From Gammaproteobacteria bacterium (GTDB taxonomy: Bacteria; Pseudomonadota; Gammaproteobacteria; Arenicellales; Arenicellaceae), in the NCBI GenBank assembly GCA_022447525.1, contig JAKVBA010000009.1, positions 1 to 64,000 of the forward strand: 64,000 bases of DNA, written 5' to 3'. Below the pieces are notes generated by a model, which saw only the letters and a program-made list of their open reading frames with translations, was not told the origin of the DNA and made no database searches. How positions within the stretch are numbered: position 1 is the stretch's first letter; every line of letters begins with the position of its first letter. Made by a program: the position numbers and the translations under genes. Positions 1 to 9,523 of the stretch are shown here, piece after piece.

Positions 1-2
1 TT

Positions 3-137
3 GCGAGTGAGCAAGACTTTTATGCGTATGCAGCTTGGTTAAAAGAATACGCTGAGAAGTTTAAAGTAGACATCCATGCATGGGTGTTTATGACCAATCA
101 TGTGCACCTATTGTACAAAGATGGGGTCAGGTCTTGA
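3..137 (+). pseudogene. 3'-truncated Y1 (IS200/RAYT-like) transposase fragment; 5' part lies outside the window
   Basis: Frame 3 reads ASEQDFYAYAAWLKEYAEKFKVDIHAWVFMTNHVHLLYKDGVRS*. The HAWVxMTNHVHLL HUH motif is typical of Y1 transposases; the frame stops inside the terminal repeat of the next element. Confidence 0.75.
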
Positions 138-1065
138 ACCTTGAATCGGCTCGATTTTAGACGCGGTTTATGTAAGGATATTTATAGAACTTAAATATTA
201 ACCAAGGAGGGTTAAATGGCGAGAGCATTACGTTTGGAGTACGCTGGTGCGGTTTATCATGTGACGTCACGAGGAGACCGGAGGGAAGATATCTATGAAG
301 ATGATCGCGATCGGCTCAAATTTTTAGATCTGTTTGCTGAGGTATGCGATAGATATAATTGGGAATGTCATTGCTATTGTTTGATGAGCAATCATTATCA
401 TTTGGTGGTTGAAGCACCCGATGGAAACTTATCGCAGGGAATGCGCCAGCTCAATGGCGTTTATGCTCAAATGTTCAATAAAAGACACAACAGAGTTGGT
501 CATGTTTTTCAGGGTCGATATAAGGCAATATTGGTTGAAAAAGAGGCCTATCTTTTGGAGCTTTCTCGGTATGTGGTTCTCAATCCTGTTAGAGCGAAAA
601 TGGTGGATCAAGCAAAGCAATGGCCATGGAGCAGTTATCGAGCGAGCGTTAACGAAGCTCAAAAGCCTATTTATTTAAACACCGATTGGGTTCTCTCTCA
701 TTTTGGTTCGGATACAGAGAAAGCTATCGAGCGCTACAAAGAGTTTGTCTGCGCTGGTATTGATAAACAATCCCCATGGTCTAGAGTGATCAATCAAGCC
801 TTTTTAGGCAGCTCCGAATTTATTGAACGTGGTTTAAAAGCCATTGATACGTCGATGGATCTCAGTGAAATACCCAGAGCGCAAAGACGAGGGCCCGCAA
901 AGCCAATTAGTTACTATAGGCAACTATATGAAGTTCGAAATGAGGCGATTATTCAAGCTTATAAGAGTGGCGCTTACACAATGAAGCAGATTGGTGTTGA
1001 GTTTGATCTCAGCGATTCGATGATTAGTAGAGTGATCAAGAATTCAAGATTCAAGACGTGACCCT
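123..1065 (+). mobile_element. RAYT-type element bounded by imperfect inverted repeats
   Basis: Left end GGGGTCAGGTCTTGAACCTTGAATC (123-147) is the imperfect reverse complement (about 21/25) of right end AATTCAAGATTCAAGACGTGACCCT (1041-1065). The pair encloses the transposase ORF. Confidence 0.7.
216..1061 (+). CDS. REP-associated tyrosine transposase (Y1_Tnp family) with C-terminal helix-turn-helix-like extension
   Basis: MARALRLEYAGAVYHVTSRGDRREDIYEDD...CHCYCLMSNHYHLVVEAPDGNLSQGMRQLNGVYAQMFNKRHNRVGHVFQGRYKAILVEK...YVVLNPVRA is a canonical RAYT signature. Confidence 0.93.
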   Translation: MARALRLEYAGAVYHVTSRGDRREDIYEDDRDRLKFLDLFAEVCDRYNWECHCYCLMSNHYHLVVEAPDGNLSQGMRQLNGVYAQMFNKRHNRVGHVFQGRYKAILVEKEAYLLELSRYVVLNPVRAKMVDQAKQWPWSSYRASVNEAQKPIYLNTDWVLSHFGSDTEKAIERYKEFVCAGIDKQSPWSRVINQAFLGSSEFIERGLKAIDTSMDLSEIPRAQRRGPAKPISYYRQLYEVRNEAIIQAYKSGAYTMKQIGVEFDLSDSMISRVIKNSRFKT

Positions 1066-1154
1066 ATGTACTTTTACAGCAAACTGTAATAATTAAGGCG
1101 GATTTGAGCTAATTTGCGCGTATAATTGCGGTAATTCATTGCCGTTTTACGATT

Positions 1155-3244
1155 ATGCATTTCGCCTTTTGTCTTTATAAACATTTCCCTTATAGTGGCT
1201 TGTCCTTGGATATGCTTAGGATTGCCAACGAGTGTATCCAGCGTGGTCACAAGGCCACGGTCTACACCGGCAGCTGGGAAGGTGACGTTCCTGATGGGGT
1301 CGAGGTCATTATCATCAAGCATTTTGGCTTGACTAATCATACTCGTGCGCACTCTTTTCATCGTAAATTAAGAAAGCAGCTAGAGACCATGTCTTTTGAT
1401 GTGGTTGTGGGTTTTAACAAAATACCCGGCATGGACATCTACTACTGTGGTGACTATTGCTATGTCGGCCGTTCTTTTCTGCGTCATTCTTGGTTCTATC
1501 GTTTTACTCCCCGTTTTCTGTACTTCTCTAATTTTGAAAGAGGGGTATTCGACGCCTCATCGAAAACTAATATTCTGTCGCTTTCTGATCGAGAACGACT
1601 TATTTACCAGCAGTACTATTTAACTCAAGATTCTAGGTTCTTGTGTTTGCCACCTACTTTGGAAAAAGCTCGCTGGGCTAATCTCGATAAGCTACCGACC
1701 CGCGCGTCGTTACGAACGTCTTTGGGTATTAAAGAAGATCAAAACCTGGTGTTATTGATTGGATCGGGTTTCCAACTAAAGGTCTGGATCGCGCAATAGT
1801 GGCATTGGCCGCCTTGCCACCAGAGTTGCTGGAGAAAACTAAGTTGTTTGTCGTTGGTCAAGATAAGATCGACAATTTTCAGCGTATTGCCAAAAAGCAT
1901 GGGGTCGCTGACCAAATTCATTTTTTGGGTGGACGTAAAGACGTACCGGCACTGATGAAAGCGGGTGACATGCTGCTTCACCCTGCCTATGCAGAAACCA
2001 CAGGAGGCGTGTTGTTGGAAGCGATAGTGTCGGGTCTTCCAGTCTTGGCTACTCCAGTATGCGGTTACGCGCCTCACATAAAAATGGCGGAAGCAGGGCA
2101 TGTTCTGCGTAAACGTTTTTCGCAAGAAGAGTTAAATGAAAAGTTGCATGAGATGTTGCTTTCTGAGCAGAAGGAAGTTTGGCGCCAAAACGGTCTAAAG
2201 TATGGTCAGAACCCAAGCTTGTATGTAATGCCGCAACGGGCAGTGGATTTCATTGAACAGACTTGCGCGCAACGAAGCCTCTATTTAAGCCGCGCTGATA
2301 TGAAAACCAGTGACGAGCAACTCTACATCACTAACGAGTTAAGGCAGGCATTACGCGGCGAAGATTCGTTCTATCAAATGATGAATATCGAGGGTAAGGT
2401 TTACCGCGAAGCGCTAGGGCGCAGAACGTTACGATTTACCCGTGGTGAAAAAGATTATTTCCTGAAAATGCACACAGGTGTTGGATGGGCCGAGATCTTC
2501 AAAAACATTATCTATTTACGCGCGCCGGTGGTTGGGGCGCTGAATGAGTGGCATGGTGTCCACCGTTTACGAGATCTAGAGATAGATACTATGACTGTGT
2601 CAGCCTATGGAATTCGAGGGCGTAATCCGGCGACTAAACATTCTTTCATCGTGACCGAGGCTTTGCCGACGGAAACCAGTCTTGAGGACTTTTGCGGAGA
2701 ATGGGCTGAAACGCCGCCAAGAAGTCTAAAAGAGATACGTTTAAAACGGTGGATCTTAAACAAAGTGGTGGAGACCGCCAGAGTCATTCACGAAAACGGC
2801 GCGAATCACCGTGACTTTTATCTTTGTCACTTTTTGCTTGATGCGCACTTTGAACAAGATTATGTTTCACCGGAAAGTAAGCTGTACTTGATTGATCTAC
2901 ATCGTATTCAAATGCGACGTAAGACGCCTGAGCGATGGGCGGTCAAAGACATCGCCGGGCTATATTATTCAAGTAAAGATATTGGTTTGACGCAACGCGA
3001 CCTATTCCGCTTTATGACCTTATATCGCGGTAAGCCTCTGCGTGAAATCTTGCGTACAGAAATGTCTTTTTGGCGTAAAGTGGTCAGTCGTGGTAACAAG
3101 CTCTACGAATCGGAGAAGCGTAAAGCTCGTGCACTTGAAAGTTTGCAACGACAAAAGGCGCAAGAGCGTTTACAAGATTCGTTACCGGACGACGCTATAA
3201 AACCTAAGCAGCAAGTATTCATGCGCAATCAAATTGGTAAATAG
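1155..3244 (+). CDS. WaaG-like LPS core glucosyltransferase I fused to WaaP-like heptose kinase; interrupted by a 1-nt frameshift near 1771-1777 (track ORFs 1155-1799 and 1799-3244)
   Basis: N-term MHFAFCLYKHFPYSGLSLDMLRIANECIQRGH and ...LLIGSGFQ / [T]KGLDRAIVALAALPPELLEKTKLFVVGQD match WaaG-type GT4. C-term HENGANHRDFYLCHFLLD...LYLIDLHRIQMRR matches WaaP/RfaP kinase motifs. Confidence 0.8.
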
Positions 3245-3258
3245 GCTTTTTATCACGC

Positions 3259-3963
3259 ATGAGCGACTGGAATAGTAAAGCCGTCGATGTGGTGCGTGAC
3301 GCTCGCTGCTTTGCGCGCAAAGCGCCCACCTTTCTTGCCAATGTTCCCTTAACGGTGGAGTCTCTGAACCGATTTTTCAGTGAGGCACTTCCTAGTCAGG
3401 TCCTTAAAGACGACAGAACCACCTCTGTAGTCAAGTTGGAGAATTCAAAAAATGGTGCGTCATTTGTTTTAAAACGGTATAACGCTCGCAACCGGTGGCA
3501 TACGATTAAGCGGGCTCTGAGGCAGTCTCGGGCCAGTTTATGTTGGAACATGAGTTTTGAGTTCAGGCGCGTTGGATTGAATGTATCAGAGCCTTTGATG
3601 ATGTATGAGGACCGATTTTATGGGCTGTGTAAAGACGCTTACTTTGCCAACCGATTGCTGATTGGAGATGAGTTGTTGAGTAAGTTGCCGGCCATGAATA
3701 AGGCCGAGCAAGCCTCTGTCAGAAGCGCGGTCCTGGCGGCATTCAAGGTGCTCAAGCAAGCACGTATTTCACATGGAGACATGAAAGCAACAAATCTTTT
3801 GTGGGTCGAGGGAGCGTTATTTTTTATCGATCTGGACGCCGCTAGAAAACACCCTTGGTGGTCATTGACCTGGCGTAAGGCGCACGCAAAGGATAAAAAG
3901 CGGTTTCTTAAAAATTGGCGAGACAAGCCAGAGCTATTGTCGCTGTTTACCGAGTTAACCTAA
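3259..3963 (+). CDS. LPS kinase of the InaA/RfaY-like family
   Basis: Kinase-like motifs SFVLKRYNARNRWHTIKRALRQSRA and ISHGDMKATNLLWVEGALFFIDLDAARKH; located after WaaG/WaaP. Confidence 0.8.
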   Translation: MSDWNSKAVDVVRDARCFARKAPTFLANVPLTVESLNRFFSEALPSQVLKDDRTTSVVKLENSKNGASFVLKRYNARNRWHTIKRALRQSRASLCWNMSFEFRRVGLNVSEPLMMYEDRFYGLCKDAYFANRLLIGDELLSKLPAMNKAEQASVRSAVLAAFKVLKQARISHGDMKATNLLWVEGALFFIDLDAARKHPWWSLTWRKAHAKDKKRFLKNWRDKPELLSLFTELT

Positions 3964-3992
3964 GGGAATTACCCTTTGTAGTCTAAGACCGG

Positions 3993-5138
3993 CTACGAAA
4001 ACGATAAGAAGTCGGCAAGTTGCTGCCGCTGATCCATGGCATCATGGTAGCCAAGCTCGATTAACTTACTGCAGAAGTGACCGTCGAACATTAAATAACT
4101 TACTAAGCGCCGACTATTGGATTTTCCCATACCAAGGAACTTAAGAGCGATACGAAAACTACGGGGCAATCTATCATAATGCGCTTGTGCAATATCAGCG
4201 ATGTCTTGTGACGGTGTGATCACTAAATAATCTATTTTTTTGAGATTTTCGGGTGCGTCATCAGGGTGATCTTCTAATACTTTGTTGGTGCGGTCCATGC
4301 GCTCAATATCCGACTGTAAGCTGTTCAAAAACAGTGTGTCTAAAACATAGCCAAATATTTGACTCAAGCTCGGGCGTGTAAGTGGCCTTCTCGCTTGTTC
4401 ATCGCCTAGAGTGATCCGTAAACCAATTATGAGTATGCGCTTGGCACCTAAGTGAATGGCCGGGCTGATTGGTGCACTTTGTCGCATCGACCCATCGCCA
4501 AAATGTTCATCGCCTATTCTCACTGACGGAAAGATTACGGGTATTGCTGATGAAGCCATTAAATGGTCGATGGATAATTTGCTACGAATGCCTTCTCGCC
4601 GATTTCGATCCCAGCTCTCAATGTGGTCTGCACCGTCGTAAAAAACCTTTGATTCACCCGACGTGTAGCTGCACGCGGTAACACTGTAGGCGCTTAAATC
4701 GCCGTTCCTGATAGCAGCATCAACCCTATCAAAGTCGACGTATTGAGTAAGCAACGCACGAAGCGGAGTATTATCTAGAATTGAACTAGGGCCCTTGCGC
4801 CAATTGCCTGGGCCAACATTACACCAAAGCCATTTTGATATGCGTTTGGCCAAGTTTTTACCATCAGCGTAAAAAACATGATCAAGTTTGAAGTTTTTCC
4901 AAACCTGAGTGATGCGCTCAACGCCTTGATGAAAGTTTGTGGCATTTGATGCCAGTGCCACAGTATTGATGGAGCCTGCTGAAGTTCCACACACAATAGG
5001 AAATGGGTTTGACGCCCCTTTCGGTACGATTTCGGCCAAGGCTTGTAGCACGCCAACTTGGTAAGCTGCGCGTGCGCCGCCACCACCCAGCAGCAGTGCG
5101 GTTTGGGCATTTACATTTTCTTTAGCCGCCTTGCTCAT
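3993..5138 (-). CDS. Patatin-like phospholipase family protein
   Basis: ALLLGGGGARAAYQVGVLQALAE oxyanion motif and VCGTSAGSINTVAL nucleophile elbow; DGSMRQSAPISPAIHLGA Asp motif. Confidence 0.9.
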   Translation of the reverse strand: MSKAAKENVNAQTALLLGGGGARAAYQVGVLQALAEIVPKGASNPFPIVCGTSAGSINTVALASNATNFHQGVERITQVWKNFKLDHVFYADGKNLAKRISKWLWCNVGPGNWRKGPSSILDNTPLRALLTQYVDFDRVDAAIRNGDLSAYSVTACSYTSGESKVFYDGADHIESWDRNRREGIRSKLSIDHLMASSAIPVIFPSVRIGDEHFGDGSMRQSAPISPAIHLGAKRILIIGLRITLGDEQARRPLTRPSLSQIFGYVLDTLFLNSLQSDIERMDRTNKVLEDHPDDAPENLKKIDYLVITPSQDIADIAQAHYDRLPRSFRIALKFLGMGKSNSRRLVSYLMFDGHFCSKLIELGYHDAMDQRQQLADFLSFS

Positions 5139-5152
5139 ACTACAACTTGATG

Positions 5153-6637
5153 TTAACCGACCGCGGGTACCTCGATATCACGACGACCACGAAGCGGTAT
5201 GCGTCGCTTCGGCGCCGGTTGGCTCTTGCGTTTTTCAAGTGCCGCCAATTTTTCGGCTTCTCGTTGTTCGGGTGTTTTTTGTGGTGTGTTCTTTTTGCGT
5301 CGATCCTGACGAGGCATACGATTTGGGTTGCCTTGCTCACGACGTTCGCGTTCTTTTGGCTGTTTGTTTTCAGGGCCTTTCGATTTACTCTTGCTGTGTC
5401 CCTTTTTGTCTTTGCTGTCTTTTTTGCGATTCGAGCGAAGTTTACTTAGATCTGGTTTGACTGGATCTTTAAACACCAAATCGTTAATGTCGCGTTCAAC
5501 CGGAATGCTGTGCTCAATGTACTCCTCGATGTCCATGATATTCATGGCGTAGGTTTCACAAATCAAACTAATTGCAGTGCCGCTTGCTCCTGCGCGCCCG
5601 GTTCTACCGATTCTATGAACGTAGTCCTCCGCGTCAGTTGGTAGGTCAAAATTCACCACAAAGTTGACGTTCGGAATATGTAGGCCGCGTGCAGCCACAT
5701 CAGTCGCAATCAAGACATTAACGTCGCCGTCTTTGAATTTCTGTAATAACTTTTCGCGCTTTTTTTGTGGCACATCACCAGAGAGAAGTGCGCATTTGAA
5801 GCCGTTTTCTTGCAGCCAAGCTTCAATCTTTTCGGCCATATGTTTAGTGTTGATAAACACTACGCAACGCTGCTCATTAGCTTTTTGGAGAATGCCCATT
5901 AGCAGAGGAATCTTTTCCTCATTGGATGGCATGTAGGCGATTTCCTCAACTCTATCGGCCGTGACCTCGGCTTCGATTTTCACCACTTCAGGCTCGCTCA
6001 TATGTTCGTATGCGAGTTCGGCAACGCGATGCGATAACGTTGCTGAGAAAAGCAAATTCAAGCGATCTTCGGGCTTAGGCATAGCGCGAAATAGATACCG
6101 AATATCTGAGATGAAGCCTAAATCGAACATCCTATCGGCTTCGTCTAAAACGATAACTTCAAGCGCATCTAACGCGAATACGCCTTGTTTAAAGTAATCA
6201 ATAATTCTACCTGGGGTGCCAATTAAAATATCAACGCCTTTTTCGATTGTTTCCCGTTGTTTATCGTAGTCGGTGCCACCATAGGCTAAACCCATTTTTA
6301 GATCAGAGTATTTTATCAACGGTTTGGCGTCCTCGTGAATCTGTATTGCCAGTTCACGAGTGGGTGCGACTATCAAGGCGCGTATCGGGTTCTTTTTGTC
6401 GCTCTGTTTCTTTTCCTTATTTAGCAGATGATGCAGTGTCGCAATCATAAACGCGGCTGTTTTGCCAGTACCGGTTTGAGCTTGGCCGCTGATGTCTTTT
6501 CCTTGCAAGGCGACGGGTAGAGCCATTGCTTGGATTGGGGTGCAAAACTCGAAACCACTTTCAGTGATACCTTTCTGAACAGTTTCGTGTATTTCCAAGT
6601 CGGCAAACTTGGTTTCGCTTAAATGTGTTTCAGTCAT
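5153..6637 (-). CDS. rhlB: DEAD-box ATP-dependent RNA helicase, RhlB type
   Basis: FCTPIQAMALPVALQGKDISGQAQTGTGKTAAFM, VLDEADRMFDLGF, SATLSHR, HRIGRTGRAG; divergent from trxA-rho, the RhlB neighbourhood known from enterobacteria. Confidence 0.88.
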   Translation of the reverse strand: MTETHLSETKFADLEIHETVQKGITESGFEFCTPIQAMALPVALQGKDISGQAQTGTGKTAAFMIATLHHLLNKEKKQSDKKNPIRALIVAPTRELAIQIHEDAKPLIKYSDLKMGLAYGGTDYDKQRETIEKGVDILIGTPGRIIDYFKQGVFALDALEVIVLDEADRMFDLGFISDIRYLFRAMPKPEDRLNLLFSATLSHRVAELAYEHMSEPEVVKIEAEVTADRVEEIAYMPSNEEKIPLLMGILQKANEQRCVVFINTKHMAEKIEAWLQENGFKCALLSGDVPQKKREKLLQKFKDGDVNVLIATDVAARGLHIPNVNFVVNFDLPTDAEDYVHRIGRTGRAGASGTAISLICETYAMNIMDIEEYIEHSIPVERDINDLVFKDPVKPDLSKLRSNRKKDSKDKKGHSKSKSKGPENKQPKERERREQGNPNRMPRQDRRKKNTPQKTPEQREAEKLAALEKRKSQPAPKRRIPLRGRRDIEVPAVG

Positions 6638-6934
6638 GAAAATAGGGCCAATGATTTTTGTTGGCGTACCTGCAACATTTTTGGTCGAGTCTGGCAGGCG
6701 CTGCTAAATTAATTTACTCTTATCGAGCATTGCGGTTTATGTGTCTTGTTTGGGTACAAACTATTTTCCGATAGAGTGGTTCTCTGACGACATAGAAAAT
6801 GCATAAAACCAGACATTTGCCTATCACTTGAGAGTTCTAGAGATGGCCGCGAGCTGTATGCTAATTTTTATACTTGCAATATGCAAAATAATCCGCACAC
6901 TATACCCTAATTTAGAACTTAATAGGCGAATACT

Positions 6935-7261
6935 ATGTCTCAAAACACCGTAGAAATCACCGATGCAAGCTTTGAAACCGATGTGCTCGGTGCAGATAAG
7001 GCTGTACTAGTCGATTATTGGGCTGAGTGGTGCGGCCCATGCAAAATGTTGGCGCCAATTTTAGATGAAGTAGCCGCTGAATATGGTGACAAACTGACCA
7101 TTGCTAAGTTGGATATTGATCAAAACCCAAACACCCCACCCAAATACAGTGTTCGAGGCATTCCGACTCTTATGTTGTTCAAAGACGGTAACGTGGCAGC
7201 GCAAAAAGTGGGTGCGATGTCCAAGTCACAGTTGATGGCTTTTATCGACGAGAATCTATAG
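6935..7261 (+). CDS. trxA: Thioredoxin 1
   Basis: [20 protein letters not shown] (WCGPC active site), [15 protein letters not shown]; upstream of rho. Confidence 0.97.
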   Translation: MSQNTVEITDASFETDVLGADKAVLVDYWAEWCGPCKMLAPILDEVAAEYGDKLTIAKLDIDQNPNTPPKYSVRGIPTLMLFKDGNVAAQKVGAMSKSQLMAFIDENL

Positions 7262-7314
7262 GTGTCGCTGTGGTGTTGCTGAACTATCGATTGCGACACC
7301 AGAAACACTGCAAA

Positions 7315-7343
7315 GACCCCGCCTATTTTTAGCGGGGTTTTTT
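7315..7343 (+). terminator. Rho-independent terminator after trxA
   Basis: CCCCGC-CTATTTTTA-GCGGGG followed by TTTTTT. Confidence 0.85.
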
Positions 7344-7458
7344 AATGAGCCTAAATTCTTACCGGCTAATCTACGTAAGGCTAGACACCTTTATTTAGCC
7401 ATGTTAATGTAACACCAGATTCGCAGTCGTCGAATCGTTTTTCTCACGGATATTGCCT

Positions 7459-7533
7459 CTTAAGCTTCTTAAGCCTCTTAAGTATCACAGTCCAAGAAAG
7501 TATCACGGTCTAGGGAAGCGTCATGGTTTAAGT
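7459..7533. repeat. Short tandem repeats in the trxA-rho intergenic region
   Basis: CTTAAG three times at 9-bp spacing (7459, 7468, 7477), then three imperfect 18-nt units: AAGTATCACAGTCCAAGA / AAGTATCACGGTCTAGGG / AAGCGTCATGGTTTAAGT. Confidence 0.75.
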
Positions 7534-7838
7534 GACACTCGCCATGGGCACTTCATGCTAAAAATTCCCAAGGGGTATTAATGGAGTTCTTATTTAGGGT
7601 TGAGGTATCCGCTAAGATCAAAATCGCATTTGCCTTGTAAGCAGATCTCTGCCCAAACTGTGACAGTGTTGGAACAAGAATAGGTAATGCGGAAAACTTC
7701 TCTGCTCGTTGGTACCGATAGGCGAAGGTTGCTTGACCTGGTTCGTAATAGAAACCAACTGAGCGGCTAAAAATCAATAACTACAAAACCTAAGACTGCA
7801 AAAGCAAATAGGTAAGGTCTTAAACATTCCACAAAATC

Positions 7839-9101
7839 ATGTCTACATCTTTAACTGATCTGAAAAAGAAAACCCCAACCGAATTAACTGAGATTGGGCG
7901 TTCCATGGAAATTGATGGCTTGGGCCGTATGCGCAAGCAAGATCAAATCTTCACTATTTTAAAATCGATGGCCAAGAAAGGCGAAGACATTGAGGGTGAA
8001 GGTGTTGTCGAAATATTACAAGACGGTTTTGGCTTTTTGCGTTCGTCAGACAGTTCTTACTTGGCTGGTCCAGACGATATTTACGTAAGCCCAAGCCAGA
8101 TTCGTCGTTTCAATCTACGTACGGGTGACACCGTTGCTGGGCTAATTCGTCCGCCAAAAGATTCTGAGCGTTATTTTGCACTTCTTAAGGTTTCGACGAT
8201 TAATGGCTCTTCCCCAGAGGAAGCGCGCAACAAAATTTTGTTTGAGAATTTAACGCCTCTGCACCCAAATCGCCGTTTAAAGCTAGAGCAAGAAAATGGT
8301 ACGTCTGAAGACTTGACGGGGCGCGTTATTGATTTGATAGCGCCATTAGGTAAAGGGCAGCGCGGGCTCATAGTGTCATCGCCAAAAAGTGGTAAAACGG
8401 TTATGTTGCAACAAATTGCTCAAGCCATCACCACCAATAACCCCGACGTTGAGTTGATGGTCCTGCTTATCGATGAGCGACCAGAAGAGGTGACGGAAAT
8501 GCAGCGCTCTGTGCGCGGTGAAGTAATATCTTCGACCTTTGATGAACCCGCAGCACGTCACGTTCAAGTAGCTGAGATGGTTATCGAGAAAGCAAAGCGG
8601 CTGGTTGAGCACAAAAAAGATGTGGTCATTTTACTTGATTCCATTACCCGTTTGGCTCGGGCCTACAATACGGTTGCTCCGGCTTCGGGTAAGGTGTTAA
8701 CCGGTGGTGTTGATGCTAATGCTCTGCAGCGACCAAAGCGTTTCTTTGGCGCAGCGCGTAATATTGAAGAGGGCGGTAGTCTTACTATTCTTGCAACCGC
8801 GTTGATTGAGACTGGCTCTAAAATGGATGAGGTAATTTACGAAGAGTTTAAGGGCACGGGTAATATGGAAGTGCATCTTGAGCGCAAGATCGCCGAGAAG
8901 CGTGTGTACCCGGCAATCATCGTAAACAAGTCATCAACTCGTCGCGAGGAATTGCTGATTGACCCAGAAGAGCTTCAGAAAATCTGGATTTTGCGTAAAT
9001 TGTTGCACCCAATGAATGAAGTGGAAGCGATTGAATTTTTACTTGATAAGCTCAAAGCAACGAAGGCAAATTCGGAATTCTTTGGATCCATGAAGCGTTA
9101 A
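7839..9101 (+). CDS. rho: Transcription termination factor Rho
   Basis: [23 protein letters not shown]..., [53 protein letters not shown], full length. Confidence 0.98.
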   Translation: MSTSLTDLKKKTPTELTEIGRSMEIDGLGRMRKQDQIFTILKSMAKKGEDIEGEGVVEILQDGFGFLRSSDSSYLAGPDDIYVSPSQIRRFNLRTGDTVAGLIRPPKDSERYFALLKVSTINGSSPEEARNKILFENLTPLHPNRRLKLEQENGTSEDLTGRVIDLIAPLGKGQRGLIVSSPKSGKTVMLQQIAQAITTNNPDVELMVLLIDERPEEVTEMQRSVRGEVISSTFDEPAARHVQVAEMVIEKAKRLVEHKKDVVILLDSITRLARAYNTVAPASGKVLTGGVDANALQRPKRFFGAARNIEEGGSLTILATALIETGSKMDEVIYEEFKGTGNMEVHLERKIAEKRVYPAIIVNKSSTRREELLIDPEELQKIWILRKLLHPMNEVEAIEFLLDKLKATKANSEFFGSMKR

Positions 9102-9123
9102 TAGCGGCTATCCAACAGACCAT

Positions 9124-9158
9124 AAAAGCCAAGCTGGTTTACCTAGCTTGGCTTTTTT
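9124..9158 (+). terminator. Rho-independent terminator after rho
   Basis: AAAAGCCAAGCT-GGTTTACCT-AGCTTGGCTTTTTT stem-loop with T-tract. Confidence 0.88.
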
Positions 9159-9210
9159 ATTGCTCTTTAGTTCTATTTAAATCCAAAAAGGCTGAATATC
9201 TTAGTCATGA

Positions 9211-9522
9211 CTACCGTCGATATTTACTCAATCGATTAATCACTTTTTTCTGCGGTGTGGCAAGCTTTGGCACAATAATCGCTCGCACGACAGCAAACAC
9301 AAGTAACAGACCACCCGTTGGCCATAGTGACTGAAGGTAAATTGAAAAAGCCACGGACAGCAACAAGAGTGTGTATTCAAACCCTACAATTGCGTTCTTT
9401 TTACTTTTTGGTAACACAAAGGCGGTACCGCATTGCCGACACACAACCCTCTCGTCATGTACCATGAAGATGACTCCTATCGAGCTCAAACCATGTTGAT
9501 GGCAGTTTGGGCAACGATGCAT
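9211..9522 (-). CDS. Hypothetical zinc-ribbon membrane protein
   Basis: MHRCPNCHQHG...VCRQCGTAF (two CxxC pairs) followed by hydrophobic segments LLLLSVAFSIYLQ and GLLLVFAVVRAIIV. Confidence 0.6.
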   Translation of the reverse strand: MHRCPNCHQHGLSSIGVIFMVHDERVVCRQCGTAFVLPKSKKNAIVGFEYTLLLLSVAFSIYLQSLWPTGGLLLVFAVVRAIIVPKLATPQKKVINRLSKYRR

Positions 9523-9523
9523 T

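Noticed and set aside
1799-3244. Track ORF 1799-3244 as an independent gene starting at a GTG codon
   Set aside because: Its first residues continue a WaaG domain interrupted at 1771-1777; better explained as the 3' portion of a frameshifted gene.
5131-5460. Overlapping plus-strand ORFs (5131-5460, 5147-5449, 5328-5552) opposite rhlB
   Set aside because: Cys/Phe/Leu-rich antisense readings of the charged, repetitive RhlB C-terminal tail; no family resemblance.
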